A model generated the notes under the pieces. The model searched no databases. It saw only the letters and a program-made list of their open reading frames with translations, and was not told the DNA's origin. A DNA stretch of 64,000 nt from Meandrina meandrites (lineage: Eukaryota > Cnidaria > Anthozoa > Scleractinia > Meandrinidae), in assembly GCA_963693305.1 (NCBI GenBank), contig OY855904.1, positions 37,725,417-37,789,416 of the forward strand, in the 5' to 3' direction. Numbering within the stretch: position 1 is the first letter of the stretch; each line of letters begins with the position of its first letter. Shown piece by piece: positions 28,201-38,201 of the stretch. A program made the translations under genes and the position numbers.

Positions 28201-31200
28201 TTAAGTCTGTTAATCTGAATGATAGTTTTACAACTTAATTGGTAACTAGTATACCAGAAGCCTAAGGATTTCTGATTATACTTAGTCTATTTTAACACAA
28301 TTTACCTCAGTTCTTCTGTATCAGGTGCTTTGTTATAAGTGTACTTGGCCAGCACCCTTTTCTTACTAACAACTGGTTCTGAGGGAGGCACAGGGTACTT
28401 AAGATTTTCTTCCTTTAATAAACAAGACCAGCTTGTGTAGTAGCCTATCAGATCATTCAGAGAATCAAACTGTCGTCCTCCAATATAGTAATCTCCACAT
28501 ACTGCTGTCACCCTGAAGTGGCTGATTCCATTTCGGCCAAGGTAAGAAAGAGAGAATGTGCCAGGCTTCCTGTCACTTTCACGTACAAGGTACGAGCCAA
28601 CTTTTCCGCTGTCCATAAGCCTCTCTTCAGCATCTGATCTGTCAAGCTTTCCATGGTACCATCTAACAACGAGCAAACAAAATAAAAGTCATCTTCAGAC
28701 AATTCCTATAAACAGCTTATTTTTCATTCAGACACTGTACAAACAATAACCTCCATCTGGTGCAGATACTTGTATTGTATTACCTGTTCTGAAAAGCAAA
28801 CAGATTTTCAATAGCAAGGCTCAAGGAAAACAGTGAGCTTTGGGGAACAGATATTATGTCCAAAGGAAAATATATGTGTGCATGTTTCAAGGCAAATGGA
28901 GGTTAGTTTGTTTATAATCCTTCAAAATATTTAACAATTTAGTTGAGATAATAATTTTATTTATCCAGGGAGCTCAGTCACCAAAGGTGTAGACTTGCAC
29001 CAAGTCGCCCTCTTTTGGCGAGCGTAGCGAGTCGAAAAGCGTCGCGGAGCGACGCGCAGCGAGTTGCGAAGCGACGACCCCGAGTGACGAAGTCGTGAGA
29101 GGGCAACTTGTCCCGCTTGAAGTATTTTGAATCAAGGTTCCTGCCAAAAGCAGGAGGTATCAATTATCAGGGGGCGGTCCTTCTGCGATCGACAGGAGTC
29201 AAGTTTCAAGAATTCTTGTTTGTGATGGCTGAAAGTAGCACGGGTTCAACTCCGACCAAAACCACCACGCGAGTTTCGTTTTCTCCTGGCTCAAAAGGGC
29301 AAATTTGTTTCCTTTGCGCTAAGGAAGTTATAAACAACGATTATAAACGAACTTGTGATCGGCCCAGGTGGGCGAAAAAACAAAGCTTGCTGATCATTTG
29401 TAAAAATTGAGCAGACAAGAACGAGACGGTAGTCAAGAAAGTGAATCTTGTAAGGGATTCGGAAAAAAACAGCAGAAACGCAACGCAGAAACGAAAACAT
29501 CTTTTCCGCAAAGATACGCTTCTATGGCCTGTTGTATGCCGTGACCTGTTCAATGCTTCATTCACTGTCCGCATGATGTGACCTCGCCGCGACAAGAAAT
29601 GACGGGTAAAGAAGCATCAATTTACATTTGTATGACAGTTTATTTGAGATCTCGACTCTGATTGGCCGCGGTTATAATTTATTCACCGACCCGTTTTTGG
29701 GTCGGTAAAATTGGCGCGCTGCAAGTTGGAAAAGTCCTTTGTACGTGACATACCTAAACCGCGCGTTGAAGGACTTTGTGAAAGTCTACCAAAGGAGTTA
29801 TTCAGTCAATAGTTCAAATTCAAAATTAAGAAATTAAAAATAGATTAAAAATAGATTAATGTTTTGTATCAATTTGATGAGCTTATTCCATTCTTCAAGT
29901 CCTTGGTTTTAAAAGCGTTGCTTGCCATATATTACGTCTAATTCTCAGTAAATAAAAATTGGTTGTGCCATGGGTATTATAAGAATGAATGTCGTGGTTG
30001 TATCAAAATTCAAATCTATGAGGCCATTACATAAACTATTTGAAAGTGAAGATGCAGCGGTGAAATAACCTGCGTTATGAGGAAAAAATTGGTACCTAAG
30101 AATGGTCTTGGCAGCCTTGTTTTGCAGAAACTGTAACTCACCCATAAGGGAAGCATAACCCTTATCACCCGAGATAGTATTGCCGCAATCGAACAAAGGG
30201 TATACCAGGCTGTTGTACAAAGTAATCCACATTTCAAGAGGCAGCAATTGTCTAATTCATTTTAGCAAACCAAGTCTTTGATTGTTCTCAGTGGAAATGG
30301 CTTCAACATGGTTGCCCAAAGTCATAGTCTTGGTTACACCAAGGCATTTAAAGATATTTGATACCATTACAAGAGCTAATCTTATGGGGACTACTAATTA
30401 AAATAAACTTAGATTTAGAAATATTAAAGGTAAGATAAAAACTGAACATGCAAAAGTAAAACACAACTTTTGAAAACAGGACAATAATATTACTATTAAA
30501 TAAATATTATTAATTATTATTATTTATTTATTAAACATTGTAGTCACAAATGTGTGAAACAATTACAAATATTTAACAATAATTATTACCTGCAAAATCA
30601 TGTGGAATACTGTCTGATACTTAGCCAATGAGGCTGTAGGCCAAGTTGGCTAAAATCAGACAATATTCCACAACATTGAGCAGGGTTTGTTGTATCATTC
30701 AACATATTATCAATTAATATCATGGGTGACAAATTACTCCTTAATTTTGGTGTGAAATTTTAGCGTTAATTTCTAATTTCACATGGGAAATTACAAAATT
30801 GACATGGCAATATTTCCCATGTCCTAGTGCCAAGGCGGTGTACAGGTTTTTAAAAGATGATCTTAAAGCTTAAACTTTGTACGTTTTTGCTTGAATTTCA
30901 TCTAGGCCAATTTGCTTTGGTCCTGTAATAAACTTTTGGTGATAATTTACATTTCAAAACGTCATTTGAAATGACTTTAAAACACGAAGCCAGTTACATG
31001 AATAACATCAAGTGGATTTTTTAGCATTTTACACGGGCGCTGTTTCCAGTTCATTCATGAAAGATTATAGCCAACAAGAAGTTGCCAGCAACTTAAAACC
31101 GTGCTTTCATTTCTTGCTTATTAATGGCTTTCTTTCTCAAAAGTCACGGTTAAATTTAATATGTTTGTACTATGAATGAAGGACTAGCGAAGAAGTCATG

Positions 31201-34200
31201 CAAGTCACCCAATCCTAGGTTTACGACTAATAATAAATCCTGTGCAGAGCAAGAACCGTGCTCGGCCCATGGCCGTGCGGTTAATAATGTAAGGAGTATT
31301 CAACAAAACTCAACTTTGAAACATTTTATAAACAGCTAGAAGGGTTCAAAAGGATATTTGTCGACAAATTCAGAAAATTGCAAACTTAAGCCGAAATGTA
31401 TGCTTTAAGAGTGAGTGTCAGTAAAAATCAGAGAAATCATGGCCACGGTCAAAAAATCGATTTCGCTCATACTTTGTCAGTTTGAAGGCCTAGGTATGTA
31501 ACTGAAAGATATGAAGTTAGTTTTTTGAAATATTCAAATTAATGGCAGAAATCCACGAAAAACGGCCATCGTACCGGAAGCTCAGATTTTACTTCTCGAC
31601 GATCCGAAATTTTACACTTTTCAGCTTCATACTACACAGACGTTTCAACCGCAGTGAATCTTTCCTAAAGTTAGTTGTATAGATTGACTCTTCCTTAGTC
31701 GAAAGATAGTTCTTATTTATATCTCTGGTTATTTCTGAGCGAACTAAGCCTCGATCAAGTAGACACACTTTTCTCATTTAAACAAAAGTCTAAAATAGCC
31801 CAAATCCAGCGAGGCAAAAAGCTGACCGGTAGTGCTTCAAATCTTCTGATATTTGAACGAGAGAGAGTCCTGTCATTAAATTTTATGTTTACGGTTTCAA
31901 ATTTGTGGGATCTAGTAGCAATTTCGTACGAACGTCGATCAAAGTTCGGCAAAATTACAATTCGGCGCCTTTGAAATGAACAACTCAGCACGTGACACGT
32001 GACACACAACAAAACAATAAATGTATTTTCTGGCTAGAGGCAACACGGTAAAATCAAGTTTAAAGTTACTAACGTTTCAGACGTTTGGAAAATAGTATTT
32101 ATTTAAAAGATTGCCTACATCATGAAAAATAATGAAAATATGAAGCTAAGCTGAAAATATGAAGCTAAACTGGAAATTCCAGGGGGTAGGAGGGTCCAAA
32201 CCAAAGAACCTTCCTTGGGGGAATAATATGAATCCTAGTTTTCAAATGTGAAGCCACTGAAAATGTTCTCCTTCCAGCTGCCTGGTTTTTTTTTTATAAT
32301 CCCTGGGAAACGCAACGTGAAATCGATATCTTCTGATGAAAAAAATCGGGAAGTGACATTTGTGTTCTTAAACAAACAATAACTTTGAAAAAATGGAAAA
32401 TTAAATAAGATTGTAGTCAGCAATTGATTGTTCAATTCAACTGAAGCAGGATTTCATTCACAGAATGCAACTTTCATTAAAAAGAGTTTTGTTAAATTCA
32501 CCATTCAAGATTCAATCTGGAGCTTGAAAGGAAGACAGTGTAATCAAATTACATTTCGCGCGAAATTTGCATAAATATTGAAACTTGCCAAAAAGTAGTT
32601 AAGACAGAATGAAAACTCGCTTTAATAGTTACTGAATTCTCATCTAATTGTTATTTCCATGTATTGACTATTTGAAAGCTGTTCTCAGTTATGAAAACAA
32701 AACTCTTTGATTCAACTGCTTGCAGTGTTTAATAGACGTGAAAATATTTCGCTTAATTAAATTACATTCTGCACGCAATGTTTTCTTTGCTCTCCTGTGT
32801 CGAAACGTTTAAGGAAATTGAAATCTTTGTTGAGCAGTATTGCATAAATTGCAAAGGAATTGAAAAAAAAATAAATATATTTTGGCTTATTTTGATGGGA
32901 TTTAGGATATTTAGAATACTGAATAAGCGGCTGTATTTTTTTGGAAGCTGGGGGATGAAAATTTTTCCAAGACAAACAATTTTTTTTTTCTGTATCGTTG
33001 TCTGTGAAAACATTTTTTTTTCCGGTGTCATCTTCCTGCAGACATTTTTTTCCTGCCTGCAAAAAATTTAGTTGGGCTTTTTTTGCTTTTGCAAACAATT
33101 TTTTCAGGATTCCCCCCCCCCCCCCCCCCCTCTAAATTTGTACGATCTTCCTATGGTCTACAGTGCACTAATCCTTTGACATGAATCAATGAACTCAAAC
33201 CCTCAGTAACATGTTTTTCCTATTTAACAATTAGATTATGAGCTCGAGATTTCTATGAGGTGATAGTTGATGAGGCCGCAGGCCGAATCAACTATCACCT
33301 AATAGAAATTGAGAGCGAATAATCTAATTGTTTTAGTAGAATTCTGACTGAAATAAACGCAAATAATGGTTTCTAATTATTTTCTTACGCATTATCGAAC
33401 TTAACGTTTTAACAAAATCCCGCGCATTGAATTGTCCTTGGTAAATTTGCAGTTGTTTACGCGCGTGCACCCGTTTTTCAATAATTTCAAGCTTTTAAAG
33501 TCAAGAAACCGCCAATGTCCTTCTTTTAGTCTTCTCGAGAATTTTATTATCCATTTACATTTAAACTTACTTCCAAAACTGCGGAAAAACGATAAAAACG
33601 TCGCATTTTGTGCGCGACCTTCGGCAACTGCACACTAATGGCTGATAGTGTTCAATAGCTCAGCCAATCACATTGCAGCATTTGCATTAGTGTACTAGTA
33701 GAATTCTACTAATTTCAAATATAACTTTTCGTCAACTTTCTAAATATATATACTTAAGAGAACAAATATTATCGACTTCTCCTGAACCTCTCTTACTACC
33801 AAACCTCTAGTACACCTCTTGCTCTATGCTGTAAATACCGAAACTACTTCAACATATTTCAACCGCACTAACAATCCATGACGCATTAGACTCATGTACC
33901 CATTGGGTACTATTTTTAAAAGACGGATTGAAATACTATTTTATTTTATTTTTTATATTCTAACCTTGCAAGGTATCCTAAATCTTGTCATATTTTTTAC
34001 ACGTACAAAGTCTTTATTTTTAGTTAGGTGTCCCCTCCTAGCAAAGGGATTCCCTATGCTTCATTCATTCGTTCGTTCATTTGTTCATTAAAGTGGATTG
34101 GAAAAACAGAGAAGAGGAGGCAAATAAAGCATTGGAAACATCGAGGACCGGGGGGGGGGGGGGGGGAGGGGGGTGGCGTTACTTATCTAAATTTAGGATG

Positions 34201-37200
34201 TAGGTGTAGGGCATGTGTCCTGCAAAGGTTCCTGAACCCTGACCCTTTTAAGGAGAGAAAATAACAAAACTGATACCCATTTTAATGCCCGACCTAAAAC
34301 CTAAAGTAACCTGCAGCACGGAAAGTTCAACGAGCACTCGAGTTTTATCAGACAGTATTTTTTGTCCATTTAGCTGTACGTTTACGCACTCTAAATTTAT
34401 TTAATTAGCTGAAATGACCCCTATCTAACGATCACACCGGGATCAAGATACCAAAAGGGCAAAAAGGACTGAGAACCAAATCTGTCTCGCGGCACATACC
34501 TAACTTCCGGTACGCTTCAATCGTGTACGCATGATGTGCGTGAGAGATAATCATTCATTTCCAATGCGTTTGTCGGTTTCTGAAAACACCCGAATCTTAC
34601 CAAAGTCACTTCTACTTCTGTTCCAGTGCCAGAACTCTTCAAGACATAAATTTGTGGGGCTTTTAGCTGTATGACAGAAGTCAAGGAACTACATTGTACT
34701 ACATCCGTCTAATCCTACCGGCAATATTAAAGAACGATCACGAACTCGTTTTTCTGTATGTCTCTAACCTTCTCCAGCGATAAACTATCGGTTTATAAGA
34801 TATAGATACTATCCAAAGCAAGAAAAGGGCGCCGGTGAGACCAATGCAATATTTAGTTTTCATGGGAACAGTTTAATACTTCACAATACTGTCTAGCGAC
34901 GGCAAAAAGCTTTTCATCAATATAACTTTTTTCTTTCTACAGCAAGTTAACTGGGAGTTCCTCGTTATTGAAGCGAACACTTGGACAATGAATATGTCAT
35001 CAACAACTAAGTTATTAAAAAAGAGTTACTTTGAACGAATATATCTAAAATATGTGTTTGTCTCGAAACCGGCAGAATCGCTCGTGCGTGACACAAATTA
35101 ATCAGGGACAGTTGAAGTGCGATTATTTTTAGTATTATTTTTTTTTATAATGTAGGCAATCTTTAAGATAAATACCATTTTCCAAACGTCTGAAACGTTA
35201 GCAACTTTAAATTTTATTTTACTGTGTTGCCTTTAGCTGGAAAATATATTTATTCTTTTGTTGCGTGTTACATGTCACATGCCGAGTTGTTCATTTCAAA
35301 GCCGCCGAATTGTAATTTTGTCGAACTTTGATCGACGTTCGTACGAAATTGCTACTAGATCCCACAAATTTGAAACCGTTTACTTAAAATTCAATGACAG
35401 GACTCTCTCTCGTTCAAATGTCAGAAGATTTGAAGCACTACCGGTTAGCTTTTTTGCCCGCTAGATTTGGGTTATTTTAGACTTTTGGTTAAATGAGAAA
35501 AGTGTGTCTACTTGATCGAGGCTCAGTTCGCTCAGAAATAACCAGAGATATAAATAAGAACTATCTTTCGACTAAGGAAGAGTCAATCTATACAATTAAC
35601 TTTAGCAAAGATTGACTGCCGTTGAAACGTCTGTGTAGCGTGAAGCTGAAAAGTGTAAAATTTCGGATCGTCGAGAAGTGAAATCTGAGCTTCCGGTACG
35701 ATGACCGTTTATCGTGGATTTCTGCCGTTAAATTGAATATTTCAAAAAGCTAACTTCATATCTTTCAGTTACATACCTAGGCCTTCAAACTGACAAAGTA
35801 TGAGCGAAATCGATTTTTTTGAGCGTGGCCACATTTTTTTGATTTTCTTTGATTCTTACTGACATTCACTCTTAAGCTTTTCAAAGCTTGGAGTTCTTGA
35901 TACAATATTAAACAAGTAAAAGAAACCCTACGATCATAAGCGTAATTTGCCACCTATGATATTAAAAGGTAATCAAATGGTATACTCGTGAGATTAGGAA
36001 ATAATTTCACTTGCATTTTGTCAAAATTCTAATAATTTCCCTCATTGAAGGCTCGGAAAATTATTAGAATTTTGACAAAGCGAGCGTGAAATTATTTCCT
36101 AATTTCACTCGTCACCATTTAATTAATTACCCATACAAATGCATTTTACAGTGAGAAGAGCTATAGCTATGCAGTATCTAGCAATGCAAGACTTGGGACG
36201 AATGGCAAACTACTTATATGTCAAGATATCTGTTAAGTATGGATGACAGCTAACAAGAACTTTCTGACCACACATATGTACAATTAAATATGACAATTTG
36301 TTGACACAAGATTCCTCCTGACTCCGTGAAAGATTCAAAAACAGCGGAACATCAACATTTTGGAGAAAGAAAACATGGCAGGGGTGGCAGGGTTCGACAA
36401 CTGGTCAGCTGAGTCACACCACTAGGCTAGTGTTTGAATTTTTGAATTTTAATAGCCCAATACACAACTTTTTGGCCCTTTAACAGTTATGAACTTCAAA
36501 GAATCAAATTAAATATTAATTCTTTTACATTTCCTACTAGCCAGCAGGCTAGTAAATGTTACATTTTACTAGCCCGACCTTGTTTTTACTAGCCTCTGGC
36601 TACTGGGCTAGTGGAGATGTTGAACCCTGGCATGGGAGGATTCAAACCAAAAAACCTTCCATGGGAGGTTAAGGGATGGATTTTTTCTGGAACAACACAT
36701 TTTAACTTGTCATCGTTTTTTCCTTGCCCTTAAAGCAGCTAGTGTTCTCCGTAAGCCCTGGCACCCGGCGAAAATCGCCATCTAGTAGTCCTAGGTGTGC
36801 CAGCCACTCTTGAGATAAATAAGATTTTTTCAAGATAAAAAATGTAATATGAAACAACCTTGTAGGTCAATTTTACAGGTTTTCTTTACATTTGAATTAC
36901 CTCTCCAAGCTGAAAACAATGTAAATTTGGCTGAAAACGTAAAGAAAACGAAGCAGGAATCATGTAAATATTGCCGTGAACGAGCTCACGAATGCGAACT
37001 ACTGTTGGCTCATTAATGGTCAGTGGTTATATTACAGTGACGTGTATATTGCTTCATGGTCAGTGCGCCTACTAAAAAACATTCTCCTTCTACTTCAAAT
37101 TTTTGGGAGAACCCTGTCTAAAAGCTCACCAAAATGTTGCAAGACTAGGAAAATAAACAGTGACACCACAGGATAAGATATACAAGTTTCGTGGCACAAG

Positions 37201-38201
37201 GAGTGGTTAAAGGTCAGTTTACACACCATGATTTGTCAGCCCAATTTGTCGCAAGCAAATTTACACGGTGCGATTTGTCGGTCCGATTGTCTTTGAAATA
37301 TCTGAATTACAAGGATGAAAATCGGCCCGATTTTTAACAGCATAGTCATTTTCATATGAAATCTGGGCCAAATAGGGGCTGACAAATCATAGCGTGTAAA
37401 CCAGCCTTTAGGTGACTTCGATTCAGTAACTTTTATGCAGACGAAAAACCTATGTGGACGTTAAGGCGGGGTGGTCTCACCTTAACTTCCACTCTAGTGA
37501 AGTGAATGTTTAGCTTTAAGCAGAGCATTTGGGAATATGTCAACGGCACCTAAAAGCCTTGTTCAAATGTCATTTTCTCAGAGAAAACTCTTGTACTAAG
37601 AAAGGCAATTACACAACGTAAAGTTATATCTAGATCGTTTCTCTAATCAGTCATGAGATAATTTTCAATCTTATGTACAGTTAGGGCTAGATGTGCTTCA
37701 CCTTGCATCTGTCCTTTAAGGATGCAAACAGACATAACATAGCTGTTTTACATGATTTCAACCCACATAACAACAGGAAATGAACCACTGCTACTCATTT
37801 CTACACACATCTGACAACCTTATCGCCGTAGTTTTGGCAAGGTTACCTACCATACAATCAGCCCATAAATAATGAATTCAGATACCAAAAAATGCTGAAA
37901 AATAATGCTAGACTCTTCTTCAATTGATTGGTTTTCGTATTTTCCGATATTTACAGACCATTTCACGAGAAGAAGCTATAAAAAGGGAATTAGAAACATA
38001 TAAACACTGAACAATTGACGACATGAGTTCCGCCAGGAACAAAACTTACTGATCGTCTGATGGAGCGCTAAGGGCTAACTCTATTTCTTCTTCTTCGTCT
38101 AGGCACGGATCTGGTTCGTCCTCAAAATTATCATCTGGCTCGTTTTCACTTATTAAATTCGCTTCAGAACCAGATGAACTATAGCGATCTCTTAACGCCA
38201 T
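10146..38201 (-). CDS. RASA1: Ras p21 protein activator 1 (p120 RasGAP), complete, 25 coding exons
   Basis: RASA1 docks on phosphotyrosine proteins through its SH2 domains and stimulates GTP hydrolysis by Ras. Exons in 5' to 3' order on the minus strand: 38201-38050, 28662-28306, 25757-25640, 25456-25425, 25334-25282, 24826-24757, 22217-22140, 21698-21623, 20760-20601, 20507-20428, 20242-20169, 18696-18612, 18284-18052, 17291-17215, 17112-16988, 16551-16507, 15837-15681, 15549-15407, 14267-14152, 13688-13602, 12204-12137, 11530-11442, 11315-11238, 10700-10578, 10253-10146. The total is 2784 nt, 927 residues and TGA; all phases close. Domains: acidic N-terminus 1-50, SH2 51-140, SH3 about 150-210, SH2 220-312, PH about 357-455, C2 about 465-575, RasGAP about 615-880, helical tail. 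From memory the human protein is 1047 residues; the difference lies mainly in its longer N-terminus. An in-frame TAG at 38217-38219 supports the start. Confidence 0.97.
12446..12512. repeat. Two adjacent microsatellites
   Basis: A (TCAA)n run lies at about 12446-12467 and an (ACAAA)n run at about 12491-12510. Both are in the RASA1 intron 12205-13601, which otherwise shows no recognisable feature besides AT-rich DNA. Confidence 0.7.
14670..14824. repeat. Small inverted-repeat element
   Basis: The left end TTTTGTGTTCTGGTCAGAACG and right end CGTTTTGACCAGAACACAAT are inverted copies of each other, 155 bp apart, in the RASA1 intron 14268-15406. No coding content; probably a MITE. Confidence 0.6.
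16300..16455 (-). mobile_element. tRNA-derived SINE, copy 1
   Basis: Read on the minus strand it has a B-box-like GGGTTGAATCCC and an A-box-like TGGCCTAGCTGG. It shares with the copy at 50 kb both the stretch CTAGGTTCA(C/T)AC and a tail of the form (T)CTTTG(A/T)CC near the other end. It lies in the RASA1 intron 15838-16506. Diverged and not a functional tRNA gene. Confidence 0.6.
16721..16930 (-). mobile_element. 3' end of a non-LTR retroelement with (ACTT)n tail
   Basis: A run of AAGT repeats at 16734-16751 is followed by AAAGGCTTTATTTATTGAGG. On the minus strand this reads AATAAAGCC, then (ACTT)n, a typical 3' tail of non-LTR elements with a short tandem repeat. The rest is AT-rich and non-coding. 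Confidence 0.5.
16988..18696 (-). other. RASA1: RASA1 PH end and C2 domain exons
   Basis: After the PH helix, exon 18284-18052 encodes the C2 start: LRSLEVIIVEAHKLSS, HPYCMISLNEVK and IWNEEFKF. Exons 17291-17215 and 17112-16988 continue with LYNRNKRSKDVLVG, LNRLPKGN, DEWYPILP and GSIRVRSKF. This C2 matches the membrane-contacting domain next to RasGAP in the family. Confidence 0.93.
19240..20097. mobile_element. Dispersed ~0.85-kb element, copy A
   Basis: This copy lies in the RASA1 intron 18697-20168. Internal ends are inverted: CGTCCACACTAATCCGGATAA near 19340 and TTATCCGGATTAGTGTGGACG near 19940. A second copy at 39695-40484 in the same orientation matches over nearly its full length, including about 130 bp beyond the inner inverted end. 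Non-coding. Confidence 0.75.
20169..20760 (-). other. RASA1: RASA1 linker and PH domain exons
   Basis: Exon 20760-20601 encodes a linker and the PH start (KRGFLVKK, residues 358-365). Exon 20507-20428 adds HRNKWKRMFFVLDG and HLYFFENEK. Exon 20242-20169 adds RTKPKGMMDLS and HQSFFGR. The domain finishes in exons 18696-18612 (RPNCFQVVVRAFN) and 18284-18052 (EWMEAIKKFC, the C-terminal PH helix). Confidence 0.94.
20815..20940. repeat. Cluster of ATCGAT palindromes
   Basis: CATCGATT recurs at near-regular 10-11 bp steps between about 20892 and 20932 (CATCGATTGC, CATCGATTGT, CATCGATTAC). A looser group of TCGATCA words precedes it from 20818. The cluster lies in the RASA1 intron 20761-21622, which otherwise shows nothing. 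Confidence 0.65.
22506..22852. mobile_element. Non-autonomous inverted-repeat element
   Basis: The left end reads AGGGACCTTAAGCAATGACG and continues ACGGCAACG; the right end is the diverged inverse CGTTGCCGTCGTAGTTTGTT, then TAAGCTCTC. Terminal inverted repeats are about 35 bp. An inner stretch (GAACGGCCAAGAAATGTACC) resembles part of the dispersed repeat pair at 19 kb and 40 kb. Confidence 0.6.
23907..24192. repeat. Foldback with ~50-bp arms
   Basis: Arm 23907-23956 (CTCGCGCTATATAGGGAAAA, then CAACTGTCTAAATGCACGCG and CAAAATGGCG) reappears inverted at 24143-24192 with only small changes. The 186-bp loop is AT-rich and non-coding. Confidence 0.75.
26819..27012. mobile_element. MITE with ~35-bp terminal inverted repeats
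   Basis: The left end TGTAGGTTAAATTGGTTTTC, then AGGT, is matched inversely by the right end ACCTGAAAACCAATTTAACC, then TACA. Inside, TCAACCTGAAGATAACA and TGTTATCTTCAGGTTGA form a second inverted pair. Non-coding. Confidence 0.8.
27440..27561. mobile_element. Truncated copy of the CATGGAA(A)-type element
   Basis: Repeated words TTCCATGACTTTCCA and the end GTACGAACCCTG match the right half of the complete element at 50445-50698. The left end is missing or too diverged to place. Confidence 0.55.
29008..29410 (+). mobile_element. GCGA-rich repeat and a 61-codon CxxC reading frame, probable transposon fragment
   Basis: From 29019 to 29090 GCGAGYG-type words recur. A frame from ATG 29225 to the stop at 29410 encodes MAESSTGSTPTKTTTRVSFS, followed by a CFLCAKEV motif, so a zinc-binding CxxC start is possible. 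It has no second metal pair. A Ser/Thr-rich leader before CxLC suggests the first exon of a repetitive cnidarian gene or transposon. That is a family impression, not a proven assignment. Confidence 0.35.
29945..30385 (-). mobile_element. Non-LTR retrotransposon reverse-transcriptase C-terminal relic
   Basis: On the minus strand the text FKCLGVTKTMTLGNHVEAIS is followed by an interrupted RLGLLK, then LLPLEMWITLYNSLVYPLFD and LQNKAAKTIL. These are the thumb and C-terminal landmarks of reverse transcriptases of CR1/Jockey/L2-like LINEs (ITLYNSLVxPLFDYG, LQNKAAK). A stop codon interrupts it after LLK and the upstream polymerase core is missing, so it is dead. Confidence 0.75.
30600..30676. repeat. 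Hairpin repeat with GGCTGTAGGCC centre
   Basis: TGTGGAATACTGTCTGATA and CAGACAATATTCCACA are inverted copies; inner arms TAGCCAA / TTGGCTA surround the centre GAGGCTGTAGGCC. Related in design to the hairpin at 33226-33335. Confidence 0.6.
31403..35877. mobile_element. Large inverted-repeat structure (arms ~720 bp)
   Basis: Left arm 31403-32120 and right arm 35150-35877 are inverted copies. Outer ends are CTTTAAGAGTGAGTGTCAGT and its inverse; inner ends are at GCCTACAT / ATGTAGGC. Both arms contain matching frames (NFDRRSYEIATRSHKFETV in each), but these look like DNA conservation between arms, because the frames have no known domain. The 3.0-kb spacer has no transposase that I can see. Confidence 0.75.
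33226..33335. repeat. Hairpin repeat with GGCCGCAGGCC centre
   Basis: AACAATTAGATTAT and ATAATCTAATTGTT bound it. Inner arms TAGGTGATAGTTGAT-like and ATCAACTATCACCTA surround GAGGCCGCAGGCCGA. It lies inside the spacer of the 31403-35877 structure. Confidence 0.75.
36002..36114. repeat. Hairpin repeat
   Basis: AAATAATTTCACTTGCATTT, then TGTCAAAATTCTAATAATTT, is matched inversely by AAATTATTAGAATTTTGACA, then AAGCGAGCGTGAAATTATTT. The centre is short (CCCTCATTGAAGGCTCGG). Confidence 0.75.
36388..36629. mobile_element. MITE with CAGGGTTC ends
   Basis: The left end CAGGGTTCGACAAC and right end GTTGAACCCTG are inverted. The interior has repeated CTAGCC/GGCTAG words (ACTAGCCAGCAGGCTAGT). CAGGG ends resemble hAT-type elements; no matching target duplication is visible. 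Confidence 0.55.
37208..37410. mobile_element. MITE with ~40-bp terminal inverted repeats
   Basis: The left end TAAAGGTCAGTTTACACACC, then ATGATTTGTCAGCCC, is matched inversely by GGGGCTGACAAATCATAGCG, then TGTAAACCAGCCTTTA. Inner GATTTGTCGG / CCGATT words add a second pair. It lies 640 bp downstream of RASA1 exon 1. Confidence 0.8.
38050..38201 (-). other. RASA1: RASA1 first coding exon (short acidic N-terminus)
   Basis: The 152-nt exon starts MALRDRYSSSGSEANLIS and continues with an acidic run (ENEPDDNFEDEPDPCLDEEEE). It ends in phase 2 (CA|GTAAGT) and joins 28662, where the completed codon gives Gln before the first SH2 motif WYHGKL. The N-terminus before SH2 is only 50 residues and lacks the long Gly/Pro/Ala-rich leader known from vertebrate RASA1. 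Confidence 0.93.

Larger units (their letters stand above)
25758..28305. other. RASA1 intron 2
   Basis: The intron holds a MITE at 26819-27012 and a partial CAGGG-ended element at about 27440-27561. The stretches 25800-26800 and 27600-28300 show no gene, RNA or repeat that I can recognise. Confidence 0.55.
25640..28662 (-). other. RASA1: RASA1 first SH2 and SH3 exons
   Basis: Exon 28662-28306 encodes a whole SH2 domain: WYHGKLDR, then GSYLVRESD with the phosphotyrosine-binding Arg at residue 78, then GDYYIGGRQF and LIGYY. It also encodes the first SH3 strands (VLAKYTYNK). Exon 25757-25640 completes the SH3 with SFFQGDVF, WLWVTA and GLVPAALVED. The arrangement matches the RASA1 family. The intron between the two exons holds a MITE (26819-27012) and a partial element ending at 27561. 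Confidence 0.95.
28663..38049. other. RASA1 intron 1, filled with mobile-element debris
   Basis: This 9.4-kb intron holds, in order: a GCGA-rich repeat with a small reading frame (29008-29410), a LINE reverse-transcriptase relic (29945-30385), a hairpin (30600-30676), a 4.5-kb inverted-repeat structure (31403-35877) containing a further hairpin (33226-33335), a hairpin (36002-36114), and two MITEs (36388-36629, 37208-37410). I see no gene in it. T-rich stretches at 32940-33110 and poly-C/poly-G runs at 33112-33131 and 34149-34170 are low complexity. Confidence 0.6.

Noticed and set aside
29689..29711. Perfect hairpin ACCGACCC / GGGTCGGT as a terminator
   Set aside because: It lies in the middle of a RASA1 intron in a eukaryote; no transcription unit ends there.
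32757..33098. Lysine-rich open frames on the minus strand as coding sequence
   Set aside because: They come from a T-rich low-complexity tract and overlap each other in several frames.
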